From contig CM037777.1 of assembly GCA_021229015.1 (NCBI GenBank), forward strand, positions 59,854,642 through 59,918,641: a stretch of 64,000 bases of DNA, read 5' to 3'. Shown here piece by piece: positions 9,959 to 22,100 of the stretch (position 1 is the first letter of the stretch; every line of letters starts with the position of its first letter). The translations under genes were made by a program, and so were the position numbers. This stretch comes from Solen grandis. Its lineage: Eukaryota > Mollusca > Bivalvia > Adapedonta > Solenidae. Below the pieces are notes generated by a model. The model saw only the letters and a program-made list of their open reading frames with translations. It was not told where the DNA came from and made no database searches.

Positions 9959-10890
9959 ATCATTTGTATCATTCTTAGCTGTGTTATAAATGTCCTAAGG
10001 CTTTCTGGTAACATATTTAGATAACTCTCATATCCAAAACTACTTTTACAGTGCCCATATAAACATAATATATTTCTTTAATTTAAACTTGCTCTCCACT
10101 CTTGTTTGTAACAGTCAGTCAGAGTGTTTTTAAACATACTCAAAAAATATTTTGGGTTTATACAATGAGGGTTTTTCCCATACATGACGAAATAATATTT
10201 TCTTTAAATGATAAACCCAATTTTTTGCACCTTTATTTCAATCGTTCACTGTAAGACTATATACTTTTTGTATTATGATATTATCTGCATTTAATAATCC
10301 AATATTTTACAATTTTCATCCAATTAGATATATACAATGGATACCTTCATAGAATAACAATATGGCGACTATTCAAACGTCTATAATGTAGAACTTGCTA
10401 AAAATGCAATTTTTTTTCTTGAGAAAGGCATACTTTTGCCGAAATATTGAGTAAGAGTGAATTTAATTATTTATTTTATAATTTCCCTCTGGAAAATCAA
10501 CATATTTATTGTGACTACAGAGTTTGTCGCTTTTCCTGAGGGGGGACTGATATTTAGTTTGTCCCCATTTCCTGTAGCTAGCTATGTTTATTTCGGTCGT
10601 TTATTTCAGATGAACATACGGTTAACCAGTTATACGTGACGGTAAATGTTGTTAACAACATAATGTTTTTGCATATTGCTGAATCTGTCAAATTAAGATG
10701 GCAGATATTATAATGATGTCATGTAAACTGTGCTTACCGTGTATCGCATATCGTAAATCGCAGATCGTGGATCACATGGTATCAGATTAAGAACGCATCG
10801 CATCGTAACGTATTGAATCGCACAGGTGAATCAAACCTGTTATCGTGCATCGTATTTCAGTCGTATATCAATCATATTTTTGACAACTGA
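9959..10890. other. Intergenic sequence, no gene seen
   Basis: AT-rich. 10,735-10,870 is a cryptically simple stretch of ATCGCA/ATCGTA words. No splice-bounded coding segment is visible. Confidence 0.4.
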
Positions 10891-10892
10891 TA

Positions 10893-11105
10893 GCACCATT
10901 GTACCACACCCATTCACATTATCATGACACTGGGCAAACCAGTCCTGGGAATTCCCTTATGAGCACCAAGCAAGGGAGCTGTTCTAGAAACTATTTTAAC
11001 AGTTTTGAAATGTCACAACCTCCCACTCCCGTTGCTGACGCTCTAACCACTAGGGCACCAGTGACTGTACTTGGGAATATTGGAATTCGGAGCAGAATGG
11101 GATGA
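10893..11105 (-). mobile_element. tRNA-derived SINE, family A, degraded copy
   Basis: It shares the body found at 32,291, 52,690 and 59,118: ATTATC(A)TGACAC(T)GGGCAAACCAGTCC, then GAGCACCAAGCAAGGGAGCT. At the 3' side on plus it has a GCTCTAACCAC tRNA-head remnant, which reads on minus as an A-box-like GTGGTTAGAGC. Confidence 0.6.
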
Positions 11106-11431
11106 TTCACAATAGGACGTATCATATGCATGTGTCAGGTGTGGAACCCCTGTCCCAGTTCTGAAAATGAAGTGGCACATACAAGAGCAACTAAACCATT
11201 TTTGCAGTATAGTTTATTTTTCAAATAAAGTTTCGTAAACATGATGTAAAATGCTTTATTAATGAGAAAGAATGAATGAATTTAAACAAGAGTTGTCAGA
11301 CTTGTAAATTTGTATCTAGTGCACTGTTATAAAATGTTTGTTTATTTTGTAATATTAAAAAAGTAATCAATTTGAAGAGATGAATTACACAGATGTAGGA
11401 CGCAACCTGTGGTAAGGTCAGACTTGACTAT

Positions 11432-11660
11432 TTGTGCGACAGTATTTCAGTCATATAGCAACGTCCAGCTAATTACAGGTGGAGGAAGACCCTGAATGCA
11501 CGGAGGCATCCGGGTAGAACCACCGACTTACCGTAAGCCAGCTGGAAGGCTTCCTCACATGAAAATCCGAATGACCCTGCCGGGATTCGAACCAACATGG
11601 TGAGGGACTGAGTGTTAAAGTCAGCGACTTGTGGTAAGGTCAGGTGTGATGTGGTCAATG
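11432..11660 (-). mobile_element. tRNA-derived SINE, family B
   Basis: About 200 bp is nearly identical to the copy at 39,490-39,712, starting GCGACAGTATTTCAG and including AACGTCCAGCTAATTACAGG. The B box on minus is GGTTCGAATCCC (plus GGGATTCGAACC near 11,582). The A-box end has decayed here. Confidence 0.7.
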
Positions 11661-11730
11661 GTATACCTTAACCTACACCCAGACCTCTGTACAATCCTTA
11701 TTATTCTTTAGGGATCAATGTGCACCGTAT

Positions 11731-11947
11731 ACTCTGAAATCATTAATTTTCGTGGGACACTAATTTTTCGTGGATTTCATGAAGGGTTTTATCCATGAAT
11801 ATTAACTCCCACGAAAACCATTTATTCTACAGATCAAATGTTTTCAAGCATATGAATCCACAAATAACTGTACCCACGAACTTCCCTTAAGTATGGGTAG
11901 ATGACCGACGAAATTTAATGTCAACAAAAATTGACGATTTCACAGTA
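11731..11947. mobile_element. Short TIR element, second copy of the 5,544 family
   Basis: It starts TACTCTGAAATCATTAATTT and ends AAATTGACGATTTCACAGTA. These are inverted matches (TACTGTGAAATCGTCAATTT read from the right). Internal CGTGGGAC and CCCACGAA blocks are shared with 5,544-5,723. Confidence 0.6.
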
Positions 11948-12154
11948 TGTATCAGAATGTGTTATTTACAAATATTAACCCTAAAAATAGTTGATTTTCA
12001 GGAGGTTGAATCCCAACATATAAACATGAATATATGCCTTTCTCACAGACTGAAAAAACTGTTAATGAGAAAAGTGACTGTTCAGTATTTAATGAGGATA
12101 GGACTGCTGAATTTTGTGAGGAAATGATTTAAGTACTTGAGATGATGAAAAAAA

Positions 12155-12536
12155 TAGGGCTGAAACAAGTTCCCAAGTACCCACGGGTCGGGTAGAAAAA
12201 TGCCGGTACCCGGATACAAAATTATTACCTGTTACCCGATGTCAGTCTTTTCTATTATGACACATCATCTATTTTTTTTTTCTTTATAACATACACACAT
12301 GTCTATAGCCAAATAGTAATGATAACCTTTACCAGGATTCTACACTCTTCCAAGGAATTACTCACATGCTTCAAAATGGACGTATTTCCAATTTACAAAG
12401 TCTTTATCGTGTTGATATGTGTTATTTTTTACAGTTGGTCAAGTGTTTTAATGCAATGACAACAACAGTAAGGGTACTTGCGAGTAAAAGCATGATGGGT
12501 ACCCAGGTAAATATATTGGGACTTGTTTCAGCCCTA
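12155..12536. mobile_element. hAT-like MITE, 382 bp
   Basis: Termini are TAGGGCTGAAACAAGTTCCC and its inverse ending GGGACTTGTTTCAGCCCTA. The flanking octamers GAAAAAAA and GAAACAAA match at 7 of 8 positions, the target length of hAT transposases. The interior has no transposase frame. Confidence 0.75.
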
Positions 12537-12544
12537 GAAACAAA

Positions 12545-13092
12545 TATGGCTGAACACATACATCAGGGGCCAATCACACAAGACTAGAGCCCAGATATCA
12601 ACAAACTTCTCCTGCTTCACAAACACAATATAAACAAGTGAAAATTAAAGGGAAAAAATGTTTTAAAAACTATTTACAACAAGAGATTACATGGGAAAGT
12701 CCACATATAAGCAACTATCTGAGATCTGGGACCCAAGCTCTTGAAAATATGTAAATACAACCTCAGACTCAAACTTTTACAGATTGTAGTGGCCATATTA
12801 TAAGTTTGGGGATGAAGCCTGTCTTAGCAATACTTTCACTTAGCTTAAAAACTCACACACAACTAGGTATGTTGCCTGATCATAGTATAAACAAGAAGGC
12901 TGAGATGGCGAAATATCTCTCACCTCTGTATTAATTTTTTTAAGTAAAGTTTTTTAAAAATGGACTACTTTCAAGAAAAAGGGACATTGATCTACATTTT
13001 TAGGCAAATCTCTTGAAAATAGTATGTAGCCAATGAATTACAAGCTTTGTCCAAACAACCCTGGCCACATGTTCTTGAATATATAAATGGTA
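12545..13092. other. Intergenic sequence, nothing recognised
   Basis: No repeat structure or coding exon recognised between the hAT-like MITE and the first TTAA MITE. Confidence 0.35.
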
Positions 13093-13334
13093 TTAACCCT
13101 TTCCCTCATAGAGGAAACCATTAAAAGACCTATGCGAACAGCATAAAACCAGATCAGCCTGCGAGTAACTCGCAGGCTGATCAGGTTTTATGCTGTTCGC
13201 TGCTCCTCAGTGGTCTGTAAACGAGGATTTTGTAATTAAATTTGGTAAGGTTTAACTGTGGTTTTCTGCAGATCAGGCTTTATGTGGTACCTATTGAGTG
13301 CGTCAAAATGAGTCTATATGAGGGAAAGGGTTAA
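13093..13334. mobile_element. 242-bp TTAA MITE, copy 1
   Basis: TTAA on both sides, with termini CCCTTTCCCTCATA in inverted orientation, as in piggyBac-type elements. A central palindrome of about 65 bases (GCGAACAGCATAAAACCAGA... with arms meeting at GAGTAACTC) can fold into a hairpin. Four further copies of exactly this length lie at 47,462, 49,472, 50,383 and 54,149. Confidence 0.85.
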
Positions 13335-14657
13335 CTATGCCCATAAGTTTTAATAAGGATTTAAGTATGATACTCAAATTGGAGTCCAAGACCGTACTTA
13401 AGTATTTTCGAGAACATGGGGCTGTATGATAATTGAATAAGTAAGCTTTTCAACAGGAACAAAAGAATGAGGCATATATTCAGTATTTTTTAGGAATTTT
13501 CAATCCTGATATTAAATAATCCAAGTAAAGTTACTTCATTCTGTAACAAAAGGATGAGATTTCTTTCAGAATATTTTCAGCACAGGATGTTGCCGACAAT
13601 GTTAGCTAGACGTAGCCGCCATATAAGTAGTCCCCAACTCCTTTTCTACACATACAAACAAACGTGGCAGTGACACAATAACTGTATGAAAATATAGCCT
13701 ATATCCTTCAACAGCAAGATAACTTTTCAGAATAAAACAAATCTGTATAAGCAATACCTTAAAATCATTAATATTTGTGGTGTTGATTCTGAGGATGCTT
13801 TGTTTTACCCACAAGTTCTAAACCCAATTTTTTTTTCATTTTTGATATGTAACCTCAGGATTTCACAAGTACATGTGTCCTTGTGAGTTCTGTATGTTTA
13901 AATAAAGTTACTTGATGTCTTTTTCATTGTTCCAATAGGCTGCTATCATGTCTTTGCAAATATATTTTGATAGGTCATAGAAAAATCTTGCCCAACTTGG
14001 TTTCCAAACAACAAACTTCAGATCTGGGGACCATTTCACTGAACTTTGTTAAAAAAATATCTTGATAAAACTTAATTCACAGATGTAAAATAGTTTCATT
14101 CTTGTGTATTTTTTCTTTACAAAAAGTGTTTAGTTCATGCAATGATATCGGCAAATTGTGCAAAAAAGAAATCAGAAGACATTGCGTTTGACAACATCTT
14201 ACGACTAAGATGAAATCTGCATTAAGTTTAGTTGAACCGGCCAATAGAACGGAGGCTTGTTAGCCATGACTATAGAAGAAGGCTACAACTTAAAGGGACT
14301 ATGGCCCCAGCAAACACCGCCACTGTCCTTGTGTGGGACTTGGATTTATCTTATTTATATGGAAGGGGTAAAGGGAATGCAGGAAAACAAATGATATATT
14401 TTGATTAACATTTTGCTAACAGGTTATCCTCAATTACCAGATTCATCATTTGACCATCTGCTTTTCTTGTTAACCTTGTATGACCAGGACCATCCTCTGA
14501 AAGCCTTGTTCTTAAAGGAATCATCATTGTTTAAGCAATTGTTTAAGTCTTCATGCTTATATCAACATATCCAAGAAAATTTCTTATACTATCCCTAAGA
14601 CTAGCAAAAAACTTAACCCCATGTTACTTTTCCTTTTTTGCTTCCAGTATTCATGTA
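13335..14657. other. Intergenic sequence, no gene recognised
   Basis: AT-rich. Short open stretches occur (for example 14,401-14,598) but none shows a motif, splice context or biased codon use that I can support. Confidence 0.4.
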
Positions 14658-15309
14658 CAGCAGAAACTTGTTAAACCGAAGTCCTTGGGACCAAGCTAAA
14701 AACTTAGAAATAACGATTATTGAGATTAGAAATCCAATGGAAATTTCGGTTTGTGCTCATGCATGTCTGCGTTTATACTATTTGCAAGTTATAAAAAAAA
14801 AGAGAAAAGTTTATAGCTTCTTATTAACATAATCATTCAAACAGGTCAATATCGTGTCAATCTGCTGCTTCAGGTAGCGTCGCATGTCGGTTTAGATCGC
14901 GATGATATGGAATGTACTCAAGATCTGACACACGGGTTTATTGGCTGGCATGTGCATATTATGCAACCTGTCAGACATTGATTAGCAATAATCAACATTT
15001 CCGGTCGGACACATTGACCAACCTAATCTCTAAAAGAGGTGTGAAAAACATGCCTGAGCCATCACTCCAGGTGCCACTTGGTTACAATTGATGATAAAGA
15101 GGAAAATTTATGAAAATTGACTTCCAAATAAAAACTGAAAAATTGAATTGCGATCTAGGGACTGGGATTTTTACTTCGAAATAGCTAAAAAATCGAAATA
15201 GCTAAATTCGAATAAACATTTTATTTTTAGGTAAAATAAGAAGGGAAGAAATCGGGACCAAAAATAAACTTTGAAATGGCCAGGAAATCGGTTTAACGAG
15301 GTTCTACTG
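14658..15309. mobile_element. pogo/Tigger-like MITE, 652 bp
   Basis: The left end CAGCAGAAACTTGTTAAACC and right end GGTTTAACGAGGTTCTACTG are imperfect inverted repeats, each bordered by TA. CAGT-type ends plus a TA duplication fit the pogo/Tigger branch of Tc1/mariner. No transposase frame is present. Confidence 0.7.
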
Positions 15310-15922
15310 TATATACCCATAATGTCATAAACTTTAAAAATTTTGAGTAAATTTCATGCCATCAATAACATCCTTCTTCTATTCTACATTTGTTGTGTGC
15401 CATTCTACATTAATGTTGTAATAAATTCAAAGAAAAAAAAAGCATGTAAGTAACACAAACAAATATACTTACTAACTAACTATATAAGTGCTGTACCCAC
15501 CCACCTGCTTTTCTTACTGACTTAAAACCAAACCCTCCAGTACATAAAACTGTACATACTAAAACAGGCCCAAATTCTTGAAAAATAATTATACACACTA
15601 AAACATGGCCAAAATTCTTGACAAATAATTGTACATACTAAAACAGGGCAAAATGTATTCAAAACAAATTTGGGCCGAAAATGGACATTTGACAGCACAG
15701 AACCTTAATTAGACTAAACAAAAGACTCTGATGTAGAACATCGTACAAAAGTATATTTTCGAGACCTAAGGACCAGAACACATGGGGTTTATACAGTCAC
15801 ATATCAACACACTAGACCCAGTATTTAACATGCATGTCAACATTTCCACTGAATCACATATAACCCTGTAATGCTGCCTATTTTGACTCCATCATGCTGC
15901 AGTCTCTTATCTTTCAAATCGT
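15310..15922. other. 3' flank of SMCHD1
   Basis: This should contain the SMCHD1 3' UTR. No AATAAA exists on the minus strand between 15,500 and the stop codon, so the poly(A) signal is a variant or lies further out. A 52-bp unit is tandemly repeated two to three times at about 15,541-15,660 (ACATACTAAAACAGG...). Confidence 0.45.
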
Positions 15923-16152
15923 TTACGACTTTTTCAATTTTTTCCGACCCGAGCTATCAGTGACCGGAGTCATGGACGCGATCCTGCGACTCTGGCGTGT
16001 GGGCGTGTTGAAGTGAGAAATGCCGTTGGTGCTGGAGTCAGACAGAGCCGGGGATGGCTTGGCTCTCTTGGCGGCAGGTCCGTCATCTGTACGGTCCGGA
16101 GTTCTTCGAACATCACGCGGAGAGGCATACAACTTCTGGGAGCTTGCAACAC
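15923..16152 (-). CDS. SMCHD1: SMCHD1 terminal exon with basic tail
   Basis: TTCTAG acceptor, phase 1, 76 codons and a TAA at 15,923-15,925. A low-complexity tail with [25 protein letters not shown] and a final [10 protein letters not shown]. The basic clusters resemble nuclear-localisation signals. Confidence 0.88.
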
Positions 16153-19100
16153 CTAGAATGGCCCAGATTTTCTTCATCAAACATGTTTAGTAGGTTAGAC
16201 CTTTACAACATAAAACTACAAGAGAGAGGACTTCTTGAATTGACCAGTATATATAACCTGATTTGTACTCTAGTCCTCATGTAATGTTTTGCTAGGTAAG
16301 ATTGACTTATATTTTGTCATAAATTATATATTTAGAGAAGAAAGTGGATGATAATCAACAGCAACAGCAGATGTTCAAATGTTGGTTTCCTTCAACAGTT
16401 AGGAACGAATACACGAAGATCAGTGCCACTGGGAGAGATTTATAAAAGAGTGTAAGTAATGCAAATTATAAAATATTCTCAGGCTTAAAATCATCAGTAA
16501 TTATTTACATTTAACATGAAAAGGACCCTAGTTCCAAAAAAAACAAGGCAGTCCAAAGGACAGCTATATCCCCCGCCGCTGGCCAAATATTAGAATTTGT
16601 TTGGTCATAGGATTATGTTCACCTTAACCTGGCATGGTTGTAGCAGACATAGAAGATCAGTTTAAGACAATTTAACTTTCCGGAGTTATGTATGAATCTC
16701 AGAATTCGGAGGCACATATATTAAAAGTTTACTGACAAGTTTTACATGGGAAACAGTACAAAAAGTGAACATCAATGAAGTATAGGATGTGTTAGGTAAC
16801 CACAAAATACATGTGTAACTCAATTAAAAACTTTATATATCATGACATAATTTGTATGATTGTGAACATGACACAAGATATCGAGATGACATGAAAAAGT
16901 GGAGGCTTAAACATTTGACCTTCAAGAATGACCTTGACCTTGAGCCAGCGTGACCGCCTCATGCCTTCTGCACATCAGCTCAATGAGTTTAACACTTTAG
17001 CCGAGTTTGAAGAAAATGTGTCCAAGCGTTCATGAGATATGGAGCGGACACGAAAATAACATTTGACCTTAAAGTATGACCTTGACCTTGAGCCAGCGTG
17101 ACCGCCACATGCCTTCTGCACATCAGCTCAATGAGGTTAACACTTTAGCCGAGTTTGAAGAAAATGTGTCCAAGCGTTCATGAGATATGGAGCAGACACG
17201 AAAATGTTTCGGACACATTGACGGACGGACGAAGGGCATTCCTATAACCCGCCTCCCGCTTCGCAGCGGGGGATTAAAAATCCTCTTGATTAAAATAGAA
17301 AGAACAACTGCATATGGAATTCTGTGGATAGATCTGAAAATATTTTCATTTGAAGCCAACTTTCCCCCTACAAGAACCAGGCACAAATCAATATTACAAT
17401 ATAAATTCTTAGTTTTGTTTTTAACATCCCATCGCAAGTTACATTGGCACAATTTCGGTTATTTTTTTACTTTATCCACACGAAAAAGATAAGGCACTGT
17501 TTAACTGTTCAATCATACAGTTGATGAGTGGCATTATATCAAATCCTGTCACATGGTCAGAAAAGACAAAGAAGATGTGCACCAGGTCATATTCCACATG
17601 GTTGACCAAAGAAGACATGGCATCAAACTGTGAAGAAGGACCTAGCCTGTCTTAACCTCAAAACAGCAAATACTATGGATAGGAAAGTTTCGAGAGCAGC
17701 AATAGGTAAAATTCCTACCTAGTAAACAGAAGATCGACTCTAAATGGATGATGATGACATACCTAGCCAACTAGTCCTGAAACTAACTTTGTATGCTGAG
17801 CACCGAATTGAATAATTATGCCAGCACCATTTTTTTTAAACCTTTGTCATGCCCCTTTCAAAAATTGGCCTAAGTCAGACAATTGTGTGTCTCACCTAAT
17901 TTCTTTTCCAGAGCTTTAAGCTGCTTCTCAACATCCCGACATTCCTCGTACTTGGCCTTCATCTCCGGCGTGTTCATCGTCTCTATCTGGTCACTGAGTT
18001 CTTCCTCTGCTGTCTGATGTGCCAACATGGCTGACCGCAGGTTTTCCACAGTGGCTGGCAAATATAACAAGGTTTCTTAAAGCTAGTTTGTAATGGTGTG
18101 ATTCTAATTGTCTCAAATACTGTAGTATTAGAAATTTCACGTGGGCTAAATTTCGTGCAATGTTCTCCAAAGACCATTTTGCGCAGTGATAAATTTGCGA
18201 AATTCAAAGAACAATTGAAAAAAAAAAGTCTATGTCGTTCTAATCAACACTTGATATTGCCCCGCTTATTGTGTGCTTATTGCTGACAGACACGTTAGCA
18301 CTAACTTACCTAGGCGAGTTTGTCATGGTTGAATATACAGGGGCATGGGCACTGATAAGTTGTTAATTGGGACCTTCTCTTTAATTGCTGAGAAATCTAA
18401 TATCACTATAAACATGCATTAAGCTCAGTGTCAGAACAATAGGTATGGGTAACAGTGTGAACACCATGTAAACCTTAATTTCATGTTAAGATTAATCACC
18501 AGTTAAGCAAACGAAACAAAATACTAGTAAATTTGTATTATCTTTTAAGGTTATGGTTTGATAATAAATGCAAATGGTATATGTTCTTAAAAATCCCTTC
18601 GGTAAATGTTGCATTTATTGATTTGAGATGGAATGAATTATAAAAGAAATCATGGAAATTTTTATCATTTACCATCAAATGAACATTGTCTGCATAATCC
18701 CACACATTTTCTGAGTATTAAATTCACAGAACACCCATTGCACGAAGATTGCGAAAATTAGACCAGAATGAAAAATACTAATTCTACCGTAATCTAAACC
18801 GACTGATTGAGATAATGGATACTTAACAGTATTTTTTCACAACTACTAAACAGGTTGTGTCTGGTAGATCAATCAGATTGATAACAAATCCTGATGTGGG
18901 TGGGGGTGACCAAGGTTCAGTTTTCATTCAGGCAAATTGGGAACTTAACTTTGGTCACATTCAAAATGCTAATTATTTGTATAGATTTTTTTTTTCTGAT
19001 AAAAATATGCATATACAATATATATACAGTCTAACTTTGGTGACTGGAACACTGAAAATTGGAACACCATACTTAACTCGAACACACTTCACGGTCCAGG

Positions 19101-22100
19101 CAAAACTATTCTTAACTCTTCAACCTGGAGTGTGTCGAACTGGCTCAAACTCTCAAAACTAAATTTCTGGCCCCAGGTTACAAGTGTTATGTATTTTTCA
19201 CCTATCAGTCCAACCAATTAGCACTCTGCATGTTATGTTCCGCTCACCTATGGCAGTGCAAGTTTGCTGGAATTCTTTTGGAAGAGGCTCGCCGAACACA
19301 GCACCACGCAGCCTGTCTATAGGGGGCGCTTTGTTCATGAGGCCGCCAAACTTTCCATTACTGCGGATTCGGTCCCCCTCCCGCGTCAAGATGGTTGGAC
19401 AGTTGGTATACTGGACAAGCTGTCAAAACAATAGGGAATTTAAAAATTTACTCTTCAATTCTTTTTTCATTACCTTGAAGTCTTGTCCATGATTTCAAAT
19501 TAGAAAGAACAGCTTTAATAGTCACTATTATCATGGTTCATACAAATTTTCTGAAACAAAATTTAAGTTTTTTTCAAGGGTATTTTAAAGCCATAAAACT
19601 CAAAAAAAGGACTTGCATAAACCGCAACTTATGTTTTTAATTTCAAGGCATGAAAGGAATGAACCTCCATTTATTACATTAAACTTGATAAACACTTTTT
19701 TATGATCAATTAAAAATTTTAAATAGAAGGGCTTTTCAAGACCTTTCAGTTGATTTTAAGGGCTTTTTCAAAGGTTTATAATGCAAAATGTGATTTTTAA
19801 GGGTTTTTCAAGACAGACATCAAATTCAAGCATTTTCAAGACCTGTGCGAGCCATGGTGACTGTGAAAGTAATCATTCTCCTATGTCAATTTGAAAATTT
19901 CAAATGTACAAACATAATGATAATATAAAAAAATGTCAGTCATGTGATGTCACATTTGGATGAATTTTTTTGCAGTTCATTGAGTTATGCTTATGGTGAT
20001 AATTAATTTGATCTTAATTGAAGAAAAATGTGACATATGGTGGGATACAAAAGGACAGATGTGGCATGATGCAAAATGTGAGACTCCTTCATGCAGCCTA
20101 CTGAAACTAATGGACACAGTTTGAATCTGAGAATTAAAATCATACTTAAACATTCTTTTCATTTTCAAGAACACGGGACCAGTATAGCTCCAGCTTCATA
20201 GTCAGAAGGTGAGTGTGACTATGTTTTTACAACAGTTCATATCTATTTAACAGAGGAAAGGATGAACAAGTTGAGGGGCCTCACCTCTTTGCGGTAGTCA
20301 TTAGCCTGGTCTAGCCGGTCTATCCAGAGAGTGTCGCCCAGCAACATGGCAAACACCGTGCGACANNNNNNNNNNNNNNNNNNNNNNNNNNNNNNNNNNN
20401 NNNNNNNNNNNNNNNNNNNNNNNNNNNNNNNNNNNNNNNNNNNNNNNNNNNNNNNNNNNNNNNNNCTTCTCTTCGTTCTGGCTGAAACACAGCAGGTGCC
20501 GAGCATACATGGGTCTTCCAGGTGGGGCCCAGTTTGGCCGATACTTTAAATGAGGTAGAGGTCTGGAAAAGACAGGGGGTAGTCTATACAAACCTTGGGG
20601 GAGGGGTGAGCAAATTAGATCACAGAATGTGAGGTCAAAAGAAGAAGGTCATATGCTAGTGTACCTTGACGTATTAAATCAGATGGGATGACATTACACT
20701 TGTAACAATCTTATCAATCCAGTGATAATGTTCTATATACATGTATCAGTAAAACAGTGAAATTCATGAATATGGGATTATCTTAGGGTGAGATTTTGAG
20801 AGATTTGCTGAGCACTTTATTTTGCTCAGAAACTCGAATAAATCTGCAAAGATAAAAAAAAAACTTTTGTAAATGTAAGCAAGACAAACAAAAGACTTTG
20901 ATCTATCAATGGACAGGTTCTCCTTTTTGTGTGCATGATTCACAAGCACTACATAGAGGTGGCCATTGAAGGTCAAGTGTATACACATTACTGTAATGTT
21001 ACTTATATAGTGTGTATGATGCTACTATGATTCAAATCAAGGAAAGGACACATAAATCATGGAAAGGACACAAAAATCATGGAAAGGACACATAAATCAT
21101 GGAAAGATACATAATCATGGAAAGGACACATAAATCATGGAAAGGACATATAAATCATGGAAAGGACACATAAATCATGGAAAGAACACATAAATCATGG
21201 AAAGGACACATAAATCATGGAAATGAACACATAAATCATGGAAAGGACACATAAATCATGGAAAGGATAAATCATGGAAAGAACACATAAATCATGGAAA
21301 GAACACATAAATCATGGAAAGGATACATAAATCATGGACGTAAAATTAATAAGTTTAAATAAAAAAAATATAATTAATAAAATTAAGTAAATCTGTGAAT
21401 GGACAAAACAGGGTATTATATCTTTTTATAGATGTAGAGATTGCATGAAGGTCAAAGGTTACAGATGTGCAACAGAAAGTGGGACGGATATACTGACTTG
21501 TTCCACTCCGTCAGGCTCTTTCTGAAGATGGAGTCCAGGGGCAGCACCTGTTGCTTGCCCTGTGTTTGGTTGTAAATCTGCTTTGCCTACAACAACAACA
21601 TCAACAACAAAATAAACAACAGTAACACATCTTGCTGATACCATCTTACCCCTTTACCTTATATAGACTCATTTTGATGCATTGGCAAACAAGGCAGACC
21701 CAGATCAGACAGCTCCTTTGATCAGGATCTCTTATTTGCTCAAACAATTTGGCAGCTCAGTTTCTACACAATTTACAGGGCAAAGAAAAATCCATTGTCT
21801 CATATATGGCACAATCTAATGCTCAGTAAATTAATATTCACCATGTTTAGGCAAAAAAAAAAGAAGAAAAAAGTAGCTTGTTTCCACTAACAACTCCAAA
21901 AAAAAAAAAGGTTATTAGTTTAATGCCTGAATTTTTTTTATTTTATTTTTATTTTTATTTTCCTTTTTTGCCTTATTTTTTTTGAGGAAGTGATGAAAAA
22001 GAGTGTTTGAAACCATACTACGAAATAAAGTTTAAGGTCGGTACAAATAAACAAGAGGGCCATGATGGCCCTGGATCGCTCACCTGAGTAAAGGGTTACC

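Noticed and set aside
16054..16284. Plus-strand frame across the last SMCHD1 exon
   Set aside because: Shadow of the minus-strand terminal exon, whose splice phase and sequence fit SMCHD1.
19026..19180. Another pogo-like MITE
   Set aside because: Only a left-like end (CAGTCTAACTTTGGTGACTG) is visible; no inverse right end was found.
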